Positions 12,901 through 23,900 of a stretch of DNA of 64,000 nucleotides are shown here, one piece after another; position 1 is the first letter of the stretch; every line of letters starts with the position of its first letter. The position numbers were made by a program, and so were the translations under genes. Below the pieces are notes generated by a model that was not told the origin of the DNA, did no database searches, and saw only the letters and a list, made by a program, of their open reading frames with translations. Source of the DNA: Lineus longissimus (taxonomy: Eukaryota > Nemertea > Pilidiophora > Heteronemertea > Lineidae); NCBI RefSeq assembly GCF_910592395.1, contig NC_088315.1, positions 1,924,501-1,988,500 on the forward strand. Reading direction: 5' to 3'.

Positions 12901-13895
12901 GCAAAACGCAGTTAGTGTCCACAACCGATTTTCACGCTGAGTATCCATCTCTCATGTCTTAGGATGCTGCTCTGGTGGCTTGTAATGATTAGTTCACAGC
13001 ATTCACAATCTGAAGAAAAAAAGTGATTGCCATCAAATCCCAAGATTAACTGATTCTGACACGTGCCTGATTTGCGGGACAGTTGAAGTAATCTGAAATG
13101 AGATCACTATAAAAACGCCACCCTAGTCATTTCTTCTCTCACCCCAATTTCTTTGAAGCCTTTATTTTGGCAATCTTGGTGTGGGCATCATTAATTTTAA
13201 CAAAGACTTGTACTTACATGTAAGTCTTCGGTAGGATTGATAGTCACCCACGCGATTTCAGTTTCACAGTTTCCTTTCCTTTACAATTAGCAGTCACTGG
13301 AGATACATGTACATGTATGTCCTATTTTCTGTCTCTCACTAATTGGAGCTACACACACTCTCTCTCTGTGATTGTATGCAAATCTAGGACAAGTAATCAA
13401 CTGTGATATGTAACTGAATTCCTCACTTTTTATGCCCCAAGCGCTTAATCAGTGACCTGGCCTATTTACATCAATTAATAACAGATTTCTAGTAGTCTTC
13501 ATGCATCATTCCGTGTCAAGATAGAGTTCCCAGGTTTCTTGCCAGTTGGAGAGGGGATATATATCCCTGAAGAGACATTCATCTATCTGGACTGTAGTTT
13601 TTCAGGTCACCAGCACTGTATTGTGTTCATTGAATCAATGCATTTAGGATAAAAAGTAACAGCTCTTGCAAGTATAAAATTACTCTCTCTGCAGGACTAT
13701 TCTGAAGTTGGAAAAGCTGGCCGTGATCTGGAAAAGTTCTTTGAGGGTCTTCTGAAACAGTTTGCTCCCTGGTACGAATACACCTTTAGCCATCAAATCA
13801 GAGATACCAGCACCCCTAACAGTGACAAGTCTGACTGTAGCAGAGGCCCAACCAAGAAGAAGAGGAAGCCTGATGAAATTGTTCATGTTAATTAG
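6907..13895 (+). CDS. TRIM33: TIF1-family TRIM protein (TRIM24/28/33-like)
   Basis: This is a chromatin-reading E3 ligase and transcriptional cofactor. Ten exons are seen: 6907-7063, 7239-8594, 8926-8976, 9134-9294, 9561-9650, 9767-10014, 10291-10423, 10696-10770, 10965-11117 and 13695-13895. They encode 874 aa. Domains in order: RING (from CGIC at residues 17-20 to CPTCKQ); B-box 1 ([17 protein letters not shown]); B-box 2 ([16 protein letters not shown]); coiled coil; a long Ser/Pro/Gln linker; PHD finger (about 655-700, [17 protein letters not shown], then DWSCGLC); bromodomain (about 725-835, with [14 protein letters not shown] and VFINCAKYN). A basic tail KKKRK just before the stop is a likely NLS. 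PHD and bromodomain resemble TRIM24 and TRIM33 most. Invertebrates usually have one TIF1 (Bonus in flies), so the symbol marks the nearest vertebrate relative only. The last intron hosts an antisense gene. Confidence 0.92.
11851..12948 (-). CDS. Nested antisense single-pass membrane protein
   Basis: The 365-aa frame lies wholly inside the last intron of the TIF1 gene, on the opposite strand. It has an N-terminal signal peptide (about residues 9-27), an extracellular stretch rich in Ser/Thr/Gly/Glu with NTT and NAT glycosylation sites, one transmembrane helix (about 111-133) and a long basic cytoplasmic tail. The tail ends ISSV, which fits a class I PDZ ligand. Upstream of the ATG a pyrimidine-rich tract ending CAG near 13012 looks like an acceptor, so a non-coding 5' exon is likely. 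The helix pattern (FY, then G four residues on, then a Tyr and a Lys pair) recalls KCNE potassium-channel subunits, whose coding sequence is also a single exon. That resemblance is weak, and I leave the gene unnamed. Confidence 0.65.
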   Translation of the reverse strand: MDTQRENRLWTLTAFCLIFLLIEGTAGSRHPRAMKSKRNTTKLETGKKSGEGVTIGSEGQSVAQESQVKERDESGGQETYGSPTETTTEITGLNFNATGTTQMSDGEAKGAVLYAVIFLLFYTSSIGMVILYNVNHQKKISEHEEMKNAQKEYHRGQELIEVQKRAELYFHFKMLYGQESGSGTPPVDESANATPEPKKKKFFKNSFSLREIPKFNKAASSPTKQKFLPFQRNLPILPEFDRLKIKRPKRFTLRRMTKRGLSFPPNSEEKGNNENRLPQRQLSLRASPPSDESGSEEELATQTWHPGSMTHKNQQMLEDVRRISKAGSRGSLNDEVSRVYVLKKNLQKDRETATPEEMEQMISSV

Positions 13896-16800
13896 AATAG
13901 GATACCATTCCACTTTCTGTAAACCACGTGACTTTCATGAGACAAAGGTTTTTACTGCTTTACAATACATGAACATGTACATTGTTATTTGTGAGTGAAA
14001 TAGCAGTGACTTTCAGAAGCCTCTCTTTTGGGACAAATTGGCTTCTACCATCTCCGACACTGATGTACTTTTAAGGATGAATTGTCTGCACTATTTTCTG
14101 TTTAATTTTTTTGTAAGATTTGTATATCTGTTTTGTGTTGGTGATTTGTAGTTAGCTTGTGTTTAATTTAAAATATAGATAATTATTTGATTTTGTTTTG
14201 ATGATTCTGTGTTAATAGTTTCCCTTCACTATCAGGGTCGCAGATGCATCTTCTCATTCAGATTTCACGCTGTTGATATCAGCTTGATCAAAATAATTTT
14301 TTTGCATTTCCACTTGAATAACCTTGGAAGAAAAAAGTAATCTTTTCTTGTTTTCCTAGTCTCTATGTGATCTCTATGATTTGATGATGGCAATACCCAC
14401 CCAAATAATAACAGTACGATTATTCATGAAATGTCATCAGGATGTTTTGTTTGTTTATGTATAAGTTACAATATGTCTGTGTGTCTATATCCTATGTGAC
14501 GTTTCAAATTTATGTTTTCTAGATTTTAGTTTCTTCTATGTCTATTCATTGCATGATGTTGAAAAAAACCAGAATGTCGTTCTGTTTTGAGAAAGTCGGG
14601 CTTACTTTGGAAATACATGTCCCATACTGGCTCTGTTTGCTCTGTTACACTCAAAGTGTTGTATGTCCAATGCACATTGTGACAAGGTATGAGACTTTTT
14701 GACTACTGATAACTTCATTGCGGCACATTTAGCAATTATATTTTACAGTCAAATGCATTTGTAGTTTAATGATGGATTTCAATTGCATGGTGTATGTACC
14801 GTGACCGCAAATGTGGTTAATTGAAATGAAATGATTAAGATATTTTATTCAAGAGGACCTCTCTGAATTATTTCTCTGGCGTCTTTTATTTGAGGCATTG
14901 GGCCATGTGACAGGCCAGTATCACCCCCTACTTGGTTACAATGTCAATGATATGTTCAATCGATTTTGTGTTTTTATTTTGATGTCTTTTTGTGCTCTGT
15001 CTGTTTATCCTTTAATCGAGATTTTACCATGATTCAGTTGTGTTCAGTGATGTTTATCATAAACCAGAACAACCATAGAACAATTCATCTTAGTTTTACT
15101 ATGTAGTTCACCAGCATTGTCAGTAAAAACTAAGTGTATGTGGAGAAAACAAGCAGATACGCTGGGATACATTTTCTTTCTATTTATTATGTACTAGGCT
15201 GAATCCTGAGTTTGTCTGTATTTCAAGCTACTATTACATACACATAACTATTAATAGACCATTTTCAGCATTCTCATGCTTCAGTATGTAATCTCTGCAT
15301 TTGCTGTTTAGATGGATTTCGGTAGACCTCGTCCCTGCTACTAGTTCTGTCCTAGGAACGAGATACTAGCAGAGGTAGTGATTGAGTGGAAGAGACTAGA
15401 GAAAGAGTCTGAATGTATAAAGGTTATGATATTGTTAAACATGTAATGCAAACTGATATAATAGTAAATGCTGCTAAATTTGTGTTGCACAAATATAATA
15501 CAATGTGATAATGTAAGTGTCCCTATGCAATCACTTTCTGTGTCTGAACCCTATCCCATTATCAGAATGAATTACCAAGCAGCTGCCGCAAGTTAAGTAA
15601 AAAGGTCAAAACTGGGAGGAAGAACTTACAATGATTTTCAGCGTTGTCATTATCGTTGTGAAGTGTATCATAAACTTACATCATGGTTGTGTGTACTAGC
15701 AATGCTGGTTTGGGATTGAATCCTATTTGATGAGGATACCATTTACTAACGTAGCTGAAATCACCTAAACAACCATGTGCTTGGTATGGTGGCAAAACTG
15801 CATTGGGAGTAAATTTACGTTATCTGTGGTTATGGGTGAATATTATGTTGTATTTACGTTTTAATATATCAAACAAAACTGTTTGTCTTTCACCAGAAAG
15901 TACGTTCACCTTTGTCAAATCTCATAGTGATATTAAAGGCATTTTTGGTCACAAGAAAACTGGCCACTGCCACAGTAGATTATTCAGCGTGAGGCAACTG
16001 ATTCAATGTCCTTGAGCAAGAAACTCAACTGTGCAGTTTCTTCTACCAGGATGACCATACTGTTGTGTGTGTTGACTCTCTTGTTTCAGTATATCGGTAG
16101 ATGTATGTATGTTTTGGTTGGAATAAAGTGTGTGTAAAGCAGACAACAAACATGGTGTTCCAAAAAGGGTTCCAGCTTTGTCCACTGTAATGTCATCAAT
16201 GGGTAAAAGAGGAAGTTTTTAAGGTGTTTTAAGCGAATGCTTGTTGGGACATCTCGTCTTTTGTCTGACTTGATTGTGGTCGCAATTTGGTTGTCTTTTG
16301 AAGATGGTTTCTGCTTGTTAGTGCAAGATATTTTTGGAGCATTTTTTCCGCCGAGCTTTGGAATAAAAGTACTCACTAGACACATGTTTCTTGTTCTTAC
16401 TTTGCATGATTTGCTTCAGCACAAGATTTCACCACAAATGTGACCCGCTCTACCAAAACTAGGCGCTTGTCGCATCTGAACTCGACAGGTTGATACGGAC
16501 TTGTTGTTCATTTCCCTATTGTAGACCTTTTGTGAAATCTATTACAAACTGATTTGGTCACATTTCACAAAAGGTCTACAATAGGGAAATGAACAACAAG
16601 TCCGTATCAACCTGTCAAGTTCAGATGCGACAAGCGCCTAGTTTTGGTAGAGCGGGTCACAAATAGGGGTGGTGTAAGACTTCGGAGCAATAAGTGCCCT
16701 GCAGATGTGTTCAACTTGCTCGAGAACATTGTTCTTTGTTCATCGATGGAAGAGGACAAGGCTCGCATGGTGGTGTGAAAGTTCACTGGGTTGGGCTTTT

Positions 16801-17951
16801 ACTTTGACCCAAGAATAAACATGGCATCACCCATTGAAGTGTTCAAATAAGGGAGTTATGTAATTCCCACCACTGACACCAGCATGTCTTCTGTCTTGTC
16901 ATTTCATACATAAGGCGATGAATGGACATGTTCATTCTTTATGAAGTGAGGAGGCCAAGGAACAGGACGCACTTCTGGCTTGGCTGTGCATATCCCTTGG
17001 GAAACTTGTGAGTACATGTATATCATTTGAAGGCACTTTTCTCGGTTACTGCCAAATCGGTGTTTTCGCGAGTGTAAAAATATCAAAGAGACCATTTTAT
17101 CTGTTAAACAATGAAGCATTTATTGTTAAGAGCATGTACATTTTGACAAGGTTTTGGCAATCGTGAATACACTAGTTACAATAGAGACATTGAGATGGGT
17201 TCGAGAAGCACTGCTGTGCAAATCATGTATTGGTGGTGCTAGTGTTTCCTAGACGAAGCAGGTCTTGAATCAAACCCATTAACTGAATCAATTTATGCAC
17301 AACAACAGAGTGAGAGATAAAGATATACAGGTACTGATGAACAAGAACTACATACCGTAATACAATTTTAACCATTCGAGCATAATCACTATCACTCCTA
17401 AATAATCTCTGTAAGATCAATATCACGTAAAAAGAAGAATTATAAAAATATTCAATCATTGAGTATACACTAATCTGGTTGCATTGCAGAACAATACGAC
17501 TATACACACACATTGTAACACATGATTTATCTTCAAACAGACTACCACAGTCCAAAAAGACTTTCTCTCTTATATGTTCACCTATCACAGATGACAAACA
17601 ATTTGATATTCAATGATTTCACATCACATATGATTATAGTTTGTCAAAGTTAGGTTTTGAAAATTGTAAACTATTATTGGACAAACACAGTGTATTCACT
17701 GATTGATACAGCCAGCATATGCCACAAAATCAGACTACTGTAAAACCACTCAGGTGCCATTCCAACCTTCAGTCTGGCACCGGCCTTCTCAAACACAGGC
17801 TTGTGGTAAGTGTGAGTATTACCTAATGCAGAGTTACCTGAGCTACATGGAGAGATCACAACAGACTATATCAGTAACAAACGACACTGGGGTTCTGAGA
17901 TTGTCCAAGTTTTGCTGTCACACCCAGTGGAATAGGCCTAACACTTTAAAT
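13896..17951. other. TIF1 3' UTR and intergenic region
   Basis: No protein-coding exon is supportable here. The first one to two kilobases are probably the TIF1 3' UTR. A SINE-tail-like motif (TGTCCTTGAGCAAGAAACT) starts near 15999, an AATAAA lies at 16122-16127, and the hairpin repeat is at 16440-16660. The stretch 17119-17951 is probably the 3' UTR of the minus-strand gene, with a minus-strand AATAAA at 17119-17124. Confidence 0.5.
16440..16660. repeat. Near-perfect 99-bp inverted repeat (hairpin element)
   Basis: Arms 16440-16538 and 16562-16660 are reverse complements with a single mismatch and a 23-base loop. The arms start GTGACCCGCTCTACC. AAAT precedes the left arm and follows the right arm, a possible 4-bp target duplication. 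This is either a foldback MITE or a long hairpin. No open frame is present. Confidence 0.85.
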
Positions 17952-19038
17952 CTAAACATATTTCCAGGTCGGGGGTTTCTTCACCGCCAACACAGGTGGG
18001 AACTGTCGGGGTTGGGCCCTCCTTTTTTGAATCTCATCTTGGACTTGCATAAACTCTGGATTATTCAAGTTATAACCCAACTTCCACAAGATGGGTTTCG
18101 TTTTGACTTTCCTAAAGTTGCCGAACATATCAGGTTTGAGATCGCTTGGGATTTCTTCAAGTGGGGGCTCTTCGTTATCTGGTGGGATAAAGCGATGGAT
18201 GTATTTCTTGAAGTTCTTTGGCGGTAGAATGTTCCCTGAAATAGGCAATACAGAAGAATGTGAAATGTATAACAAACTTTCTTGATGCATTAGTAGACCC
18301 ACTCGGAAACCTTTCTCACGCAGACTAGTACTACTCGCTTGTTGAAGTCTATACTTTGCACCGAGTTAAAGATTACTAACAAGATCCATGACCATCTTGC
18401 TAAGATTACCATAATAAAGCCACACTGGATACACTAGACTCACACTACCTATGAAGTGTCTTGCTCAAAACAAGAATCTTACCATCTTCGTCCATAGGTG
18501 GATTTCTTGCCTCTGTCCTTAACCTCAGCCTCCTGAATTCCTCAATATCCGTCTTGGAGCGCTGTATCGCCAATTTCTTCTTCTTGTCATCATCAAACAG
18601 CTTAGACTCGTTGACATATTTATCAAAAGTATGATCACCGACAATGGAAGGTTTTGGAATGTTCAATGGGTACATTGTGGCAATCATTTCAGTGACTGTC
18701 CTATCATCCGCACTTTTAGAGAAACCATAAGATTTTCGAAAGTTACGCCAAACATTGCTATTATAGTCCGGGTCTGGTCTTTCTGGTGTTGGAGCTGTAT
18801 GTTTAGCAGCCTCCAACCAAAGCATGTATTCCATAGGTTTGTAAAGATGAGCTGATTGTGTTTGTTCTGATCGTAGGACGTGTCGACACTCAATGTCCAG
18901 CATTGTGTGCGGCCGTCTTCTCGTTGCAAGTCGCTCCACAGGGCGAGGGGTGAAGCCGGTGTACTTTGGACGGACATCTCTCATGAGTGTCTCCCTCTCG
19001 TAGAGGGTCGGGATACTGGTTTCAACTTCACCTGCCAT
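17952..19038 (-). CDS. Unrecognised conserved-looking protein, 279 aa
   Basis: Two coding exons, 18483-19038 and 17952-18235, join in phase 1 through good splice sites. The ATG at 19038 lies one base inside an exon that starts after a pyrimidine-rich acceptor, so a 5' UTR exon exists upstream. The protein is basic and rich in Arg, Pro and Tyr, with no membrane segment, signal peptide or coiled coil. Notable strings are PKYTGFTPRPVERLATRR, ERPDPDYNSNVWRNFRKSYG and LPPKNFKKYIHRF. The Pro/Tyr/Arg-rich style with short PxY-like turns recalls small axonemal microtubule inner proteins. That is an impression only, and I cannot name a family. The gene is divergent from the large acidic-protein gene beginning near 19.6 kb. 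Confidence 0.7.
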
Positions 19039-20919
19039 CCTGAAAGTTAGAGGGGGAAATAGTTCACAGATTTCAATCAAGAATTATGTACTGAATGGTA
19101 TAGGCCTATAGGCCATGCCTCAGGCGTACGTGCCAGTCTGCATCATTTCAACACTCAACATTAGGTCATCAGTACAGTATGCCTACATGAAACTCATGCA
19201 AGTATAGGGATACAATGTTTCAACTCAAGTCATTTTGCATCTGACTGGCTATTCACTTGATAACACAGGCCCAGTCTAATTTATACCTTTCTCCGATTGT
19301 GAGCAAACAGCTTTCCTACACTCAGGTTACCTTCATCGAACAATCGACTCAATTAAACTTTATTTACAAACAAAATAACAAGAAAAAAATATTTCAGTCC
19401 ACAGCGTCAGCCATTTTGACGCTTTCTCTGTCGCTAGAGAGATTCCAGGTCTCGCGTGATAATTTGCTCTTCTGTTTACTGTTTACTACCCCACGATATT
19501 TGCTCATCTCACCATTGAGTAGTGGGAGGGCCACCCTTCGATAGAAGAGCCATTAGCAATTACCAACGAGAGAAGATTGACCTAGTTTTTGGTTGCTGGC
19601 ATAAACATTGCAGTGCATGGATGGCTCTGAAGTGATTTAGTTCGTGTATTCTATTTGAGTAGCAGGGTTTCACACTGGTAAGTAAGTTGGTATTACAAAA
19701 ATTGAGGAATTGATTGCAGAATCCCTGACAAATGCTTCAGGTTAGTAGGAAATAGGCCATAGCCTGGTTTTTGGAGGTTTGCCCAGAGAAATGAACGAGT
19801 GCCTTTAGAGTAAGACTAAGACAAGAGTAGGAGGGGAGGGGGGGTTGTTAGGATTCTGCATTTGAGCCAAACAAAGCCCGAGTTGTAAAGAGAATGCCAC
19901 TGTTTCCTCACACCGACATAATGAAGGTGGTGATGTCGTTGTCAAGTAAATTACCGTACAGTCCTTTAAACTGATTGATAGACAGAGCAAGTGTCTTGCC
20001 CGAGGCCAAGGTTCTGCACACTAAAACCAAGCAGCAGCAGAGACAAGTGCCTTGCCAAAGATCCTTCCATTGGTGATCAACTGAGGCAGGTTTCTTGTCC
20101 AAGATCCCACAGTATTACTAATGATCAGAGACAAGTGTCTTGTCCAAAGTCCCACCCTATCCAGCCTGATGTACAATTTAGGAGGGTGTAGACCAATTGA
20201 CATAGAAGTGTCTCGCCAAAATGCCATACTAGCCCAATACCCCATTCTATGGACCAATCCCCAGACTGCTTAACAGTGTTCAGAATCATACGTATTTGGA
20301 AATAAGCTATGGCTCTTTGCTCAAATTTGTTCATTGGTTTTCAGTTCTATGAACTTGTAGGCTTTTAGCCTACGCATCTTTTTCTGTGGTAAGTCTTCAG
20401 GTAGAAATAGAAGCTGAATTCTAACCTATGTTCTTCATTCTGTACATTGTAGTTCTCGCTTCTGAGTTTACATAGAATGATGCTTGGACTGTCTTTTAAA
20501 GAATCTAGATATTGTATATAACTAGGAGAGTGATCTCTAATTAACCAGACTCGTATCAAGCTGAACAGAGTAATCATTTTATACTGGTAGTAATATATTG
20601 TGTAACCATACTGCTTTGCTTTTTCCAAAATCTCACATTACCGGGTGAAATTTCAGTTTGAGGAAGCGTAGTGAGCTCTTGGAGCAGTGTCTTACATTTT
20701 CATGTCAAGTATTATTCTGCTCATCAAATACCGGTAGACAATGGAATTTTGAAATATCTGTTGGACCATTAGATGTATAATATAATTCATAATCATTTTC
20801 CAGCTATCCTTATAATCCATACAACAGTCTTCTCATTTCTAAAGCCAACTTCTGGCCGAGTTCTACATAATTTGCCAAAAATTATTCGATTTTCATGAAA
20901 TATTTTCTTATCTTTCCAG
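19039..20919. other. Divergent upstream region with a 5' UTR intron
   Basis: A strong donor (CACTG then GTAAGTAAG) at 19677/19678 and the acceptor ending at 20919 suggest a 5' UTR intron for the plus-strand gene that starts at 20948. Between 19983 and 20230 several diverged copies of a motif close to GACAAGTGTCTTGCCCAAG occur. They look like a degenerate SINE-tail array. Confidence 0.45.
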
Positions 20920-20947
20920 TACCTTGAGATGAAGACCAGGCTACAAG

Positions 20948-23900
20948 ATGATGGCCTCTGGCTCGTCATCTAGAGATGACTTTGAAGCTGCATTGGAGGC
21001 CATATCGAGGTTCAACCAACTGAATTCTGAGGCTGCACGTATCTTGGGAGAGCAGCAGACCACGACAGGAGGAAACAGAGACGTGGATGTGACAGCAGGA
21101 GAGGAAAACAGAGAGGGCGGTGACTTGAAGCTGGGAGTTGCAGGGAATGCAAGTGGTGTGGCTACAAGTGCGGAAGATGTACAGAGGATTTTAGGGCGTA
21201 AAGAGGGCTTGCAACAGAATGGACATGGTGAGACTGCAGTAGTATCTTCTGCTGTTGCAAATGAGAGTGACAAGGAGCTAGTGGGAACTCATGAAATAAT
21301 TTCAGTTGATGGAGAGGGCGTAGCTCATGTAACCAAAGACAGAAAGGAATTTGAAAGGTCAGAACTCTATGATGAAGAGTGGTTTTGTGTGACTGACTCT
21401 GAAAGCCAGGCAAGCGATATTGTAAAGGGGATTATTTCCAAATCTGTCCAGGATCTGGTTGGAGGCAGTAAGTCTCCGGTAGCTGCTGAAAATGCACCGC
21501 ATCTGTCTTCATCCCCTGTAAATCAAGAAGAGAAAGTCGTGGATGAGAAAAAGGTTGTGTCATATTCTAAAGAGAAATCAGATTCTGGTAGCGATTTTCC
21601 TGACTCTACTGATGAGACATCATCGTTTTTCTCTGACACAGAATATGACTCAGATGCAGCTATTATAGATGAGAAAAGTCACCCTGACAATGAAAACAAG
21701 GATGGTCGTCGTGAGGAAAATAGATCGGACACTGAAAACAAGGCTGTTGAATTTGATGAAAATAAATTAAACTCTGAAAACCAGGTTGACCATATTGAAG
21801 AAAAGACCTCTAACTCTGAAGACCACAGTGGTCTCCTTGAAGGAAAGAACTCTGAAAGTCGCAGCAGTCCTTTTCAAAAAAATAACTCGAACACTGTGAG
21901 CGAGGGCAGTCCTTTTGAAGAAAACAAAGAATTAACTGACAATTTGAAAGCATTGAGAGACCAGTTTACTGAAGCAAGTCTTAGTAAAGCTAAACAACAG
22001 GTGGGTGACGACCATAAGCCACTCTATCCCGATGAAAGTAGTGAGGCTAGCGAAGAGGAAAGTGGAAATGAGACCAAGTTCATACAGGATGGTCATGAGG
22101 TGGATCCACTTGCCTTCTTTGATAACAAATCGTCTGAACCAGTAGGAGAAGCAAAAGATCCTGAGCCAAAAACGGTGTCTCCACAACCTGATATTGAAAA
22201 TGCAGGAGAAAGTGATACAAAAGGACAAGGAGCTGTGTGGAAGGCTCCTGCACCACTGCTACGCACAAATACCTTCACAAAGGACAAAGATGGCGAGGCG
22301 AGTTTAGTATCTGAAACTGATAGTCAACCTGATCAGGTAGGAGAGAGCGACCCTGTTTCACCTGACAAACCTGCAGCTTGGAAAGCTCCCCATTCACTGA
22401 TTTCCTCACCATCCCATGAGGCGATTTTGAAATCTGAATCTGAGGCACATGAAGCGGTGATTTCAGAAGACTCTACTGCTTGGACCAAGTCGGAGAAAGA
22501 TGGCATTTGGCGAGCTCCTGTACCCATTATTTCACCAAGAACGTCTATGGAGGAGATAGACTCAACACCTCCTAAAAGAGATTCGGCAAAAGACGAATCT
22601 GAACCTGAAAGACGTGGGCTTTGGAAAGCTCCCTATCCTCTTGTTTCTCGTGACAGTTTCCCACCGATATCAGACAAAGAGACTGCTGGGGAAATATCTG
22701 TGAAATTTGCAGTTCAGAAGGTTGAATCGGACATGCCTTTGTCGGAAAAAGATCCTGATTCTAGTATGGCGACGGATGAGAATGTTCCAAGTTTGGATGA
22801 ACTATTGGCACGGTTCCAACGACTCAGGAGTGAGGACGATTTGATGCCAAATATCCCACCAGGTGAAGCAGCAGAGGGGGCGGCAATAAAGGAAGTAGCT
22901 GCAAAAGATGACTTGGCTCCTATAAAAGAAACGGATGCCAGTAGTCCTAAACAACCTGACGAAGATCTTTCATCTGATAGTAACGCTGAGCCAACTGAAA
23001 AAAGTGACATTTTCTCCACTCCTAATACTAAGTTTTATCGAGGTTATATTGACGTTGCAGGAAGCGATCAAGAGGGGTCATTTACATCTCGGTCGACTTA
23101 TTCTGTCCATACAAACGAAGAGGAGGAATCTGAGGGAAAGGTTGGGAGCATTTTTGAGGGGAATGCGGAGGAAGTCATTGGTCAGTCTGAAGATGAGGAA
23201 CCTGCTGATCAAACGGGCCAGGAGAATCCAGATGTGACGGAAAAGGTGTTTGGTGAGGCAGCAGACTTCGGGGGCAGTCATGATTCTGATTGGATGTCTG
23301 AAGAAGAGGATGCTGGCGCTGAACTGTTTGATAGCGACTCTGAGAGTGATGTAAGGCATGTCGAGAAGGAAACAGCTGAAGAGACTGAACTACAGGATAA
23401 AGAGTCATTCCAAGATGAACCTGCACCACCTGAAAATGTGGAAGAACCCAAGACCAATATTTCAAGTGATTTCAAGTCTAGCGTTGATACTTCTGTGTGG
23501 TCTGCATCTGATGATGAAATCCCTGGATATGATGGAAGGGATGCTTTGACAAGTGATGGTGGAGACAAAGGTGCACCAAAATTGAGTCCCGCTGGCCTTG
23601 GTACATGTCCTGGGGAAGGTGCAGCAGTTAGCGAGTCACAGTCTGAAGACATTGTTCCTTCTGGCTCAGTTGGAATTGAACAATTTTCTGGGATAGCGAG
23701 TGTGACAAGTATGTTTGATGTTCCCCCTCCGAGGGAGCCCGAACCTGAGACTCAGGATCTATCTGATTTGGACTATAAAAAAGATGAGGAGGAAGATGCC
23801 AAGAAGGACTCAGCAGACGACACTCCAGATGAGAAAAATATTGAGGATGTTCCACAAACAAAAGATGATGTTAAAAGTGATGAAGCACTACTGGATTCTA

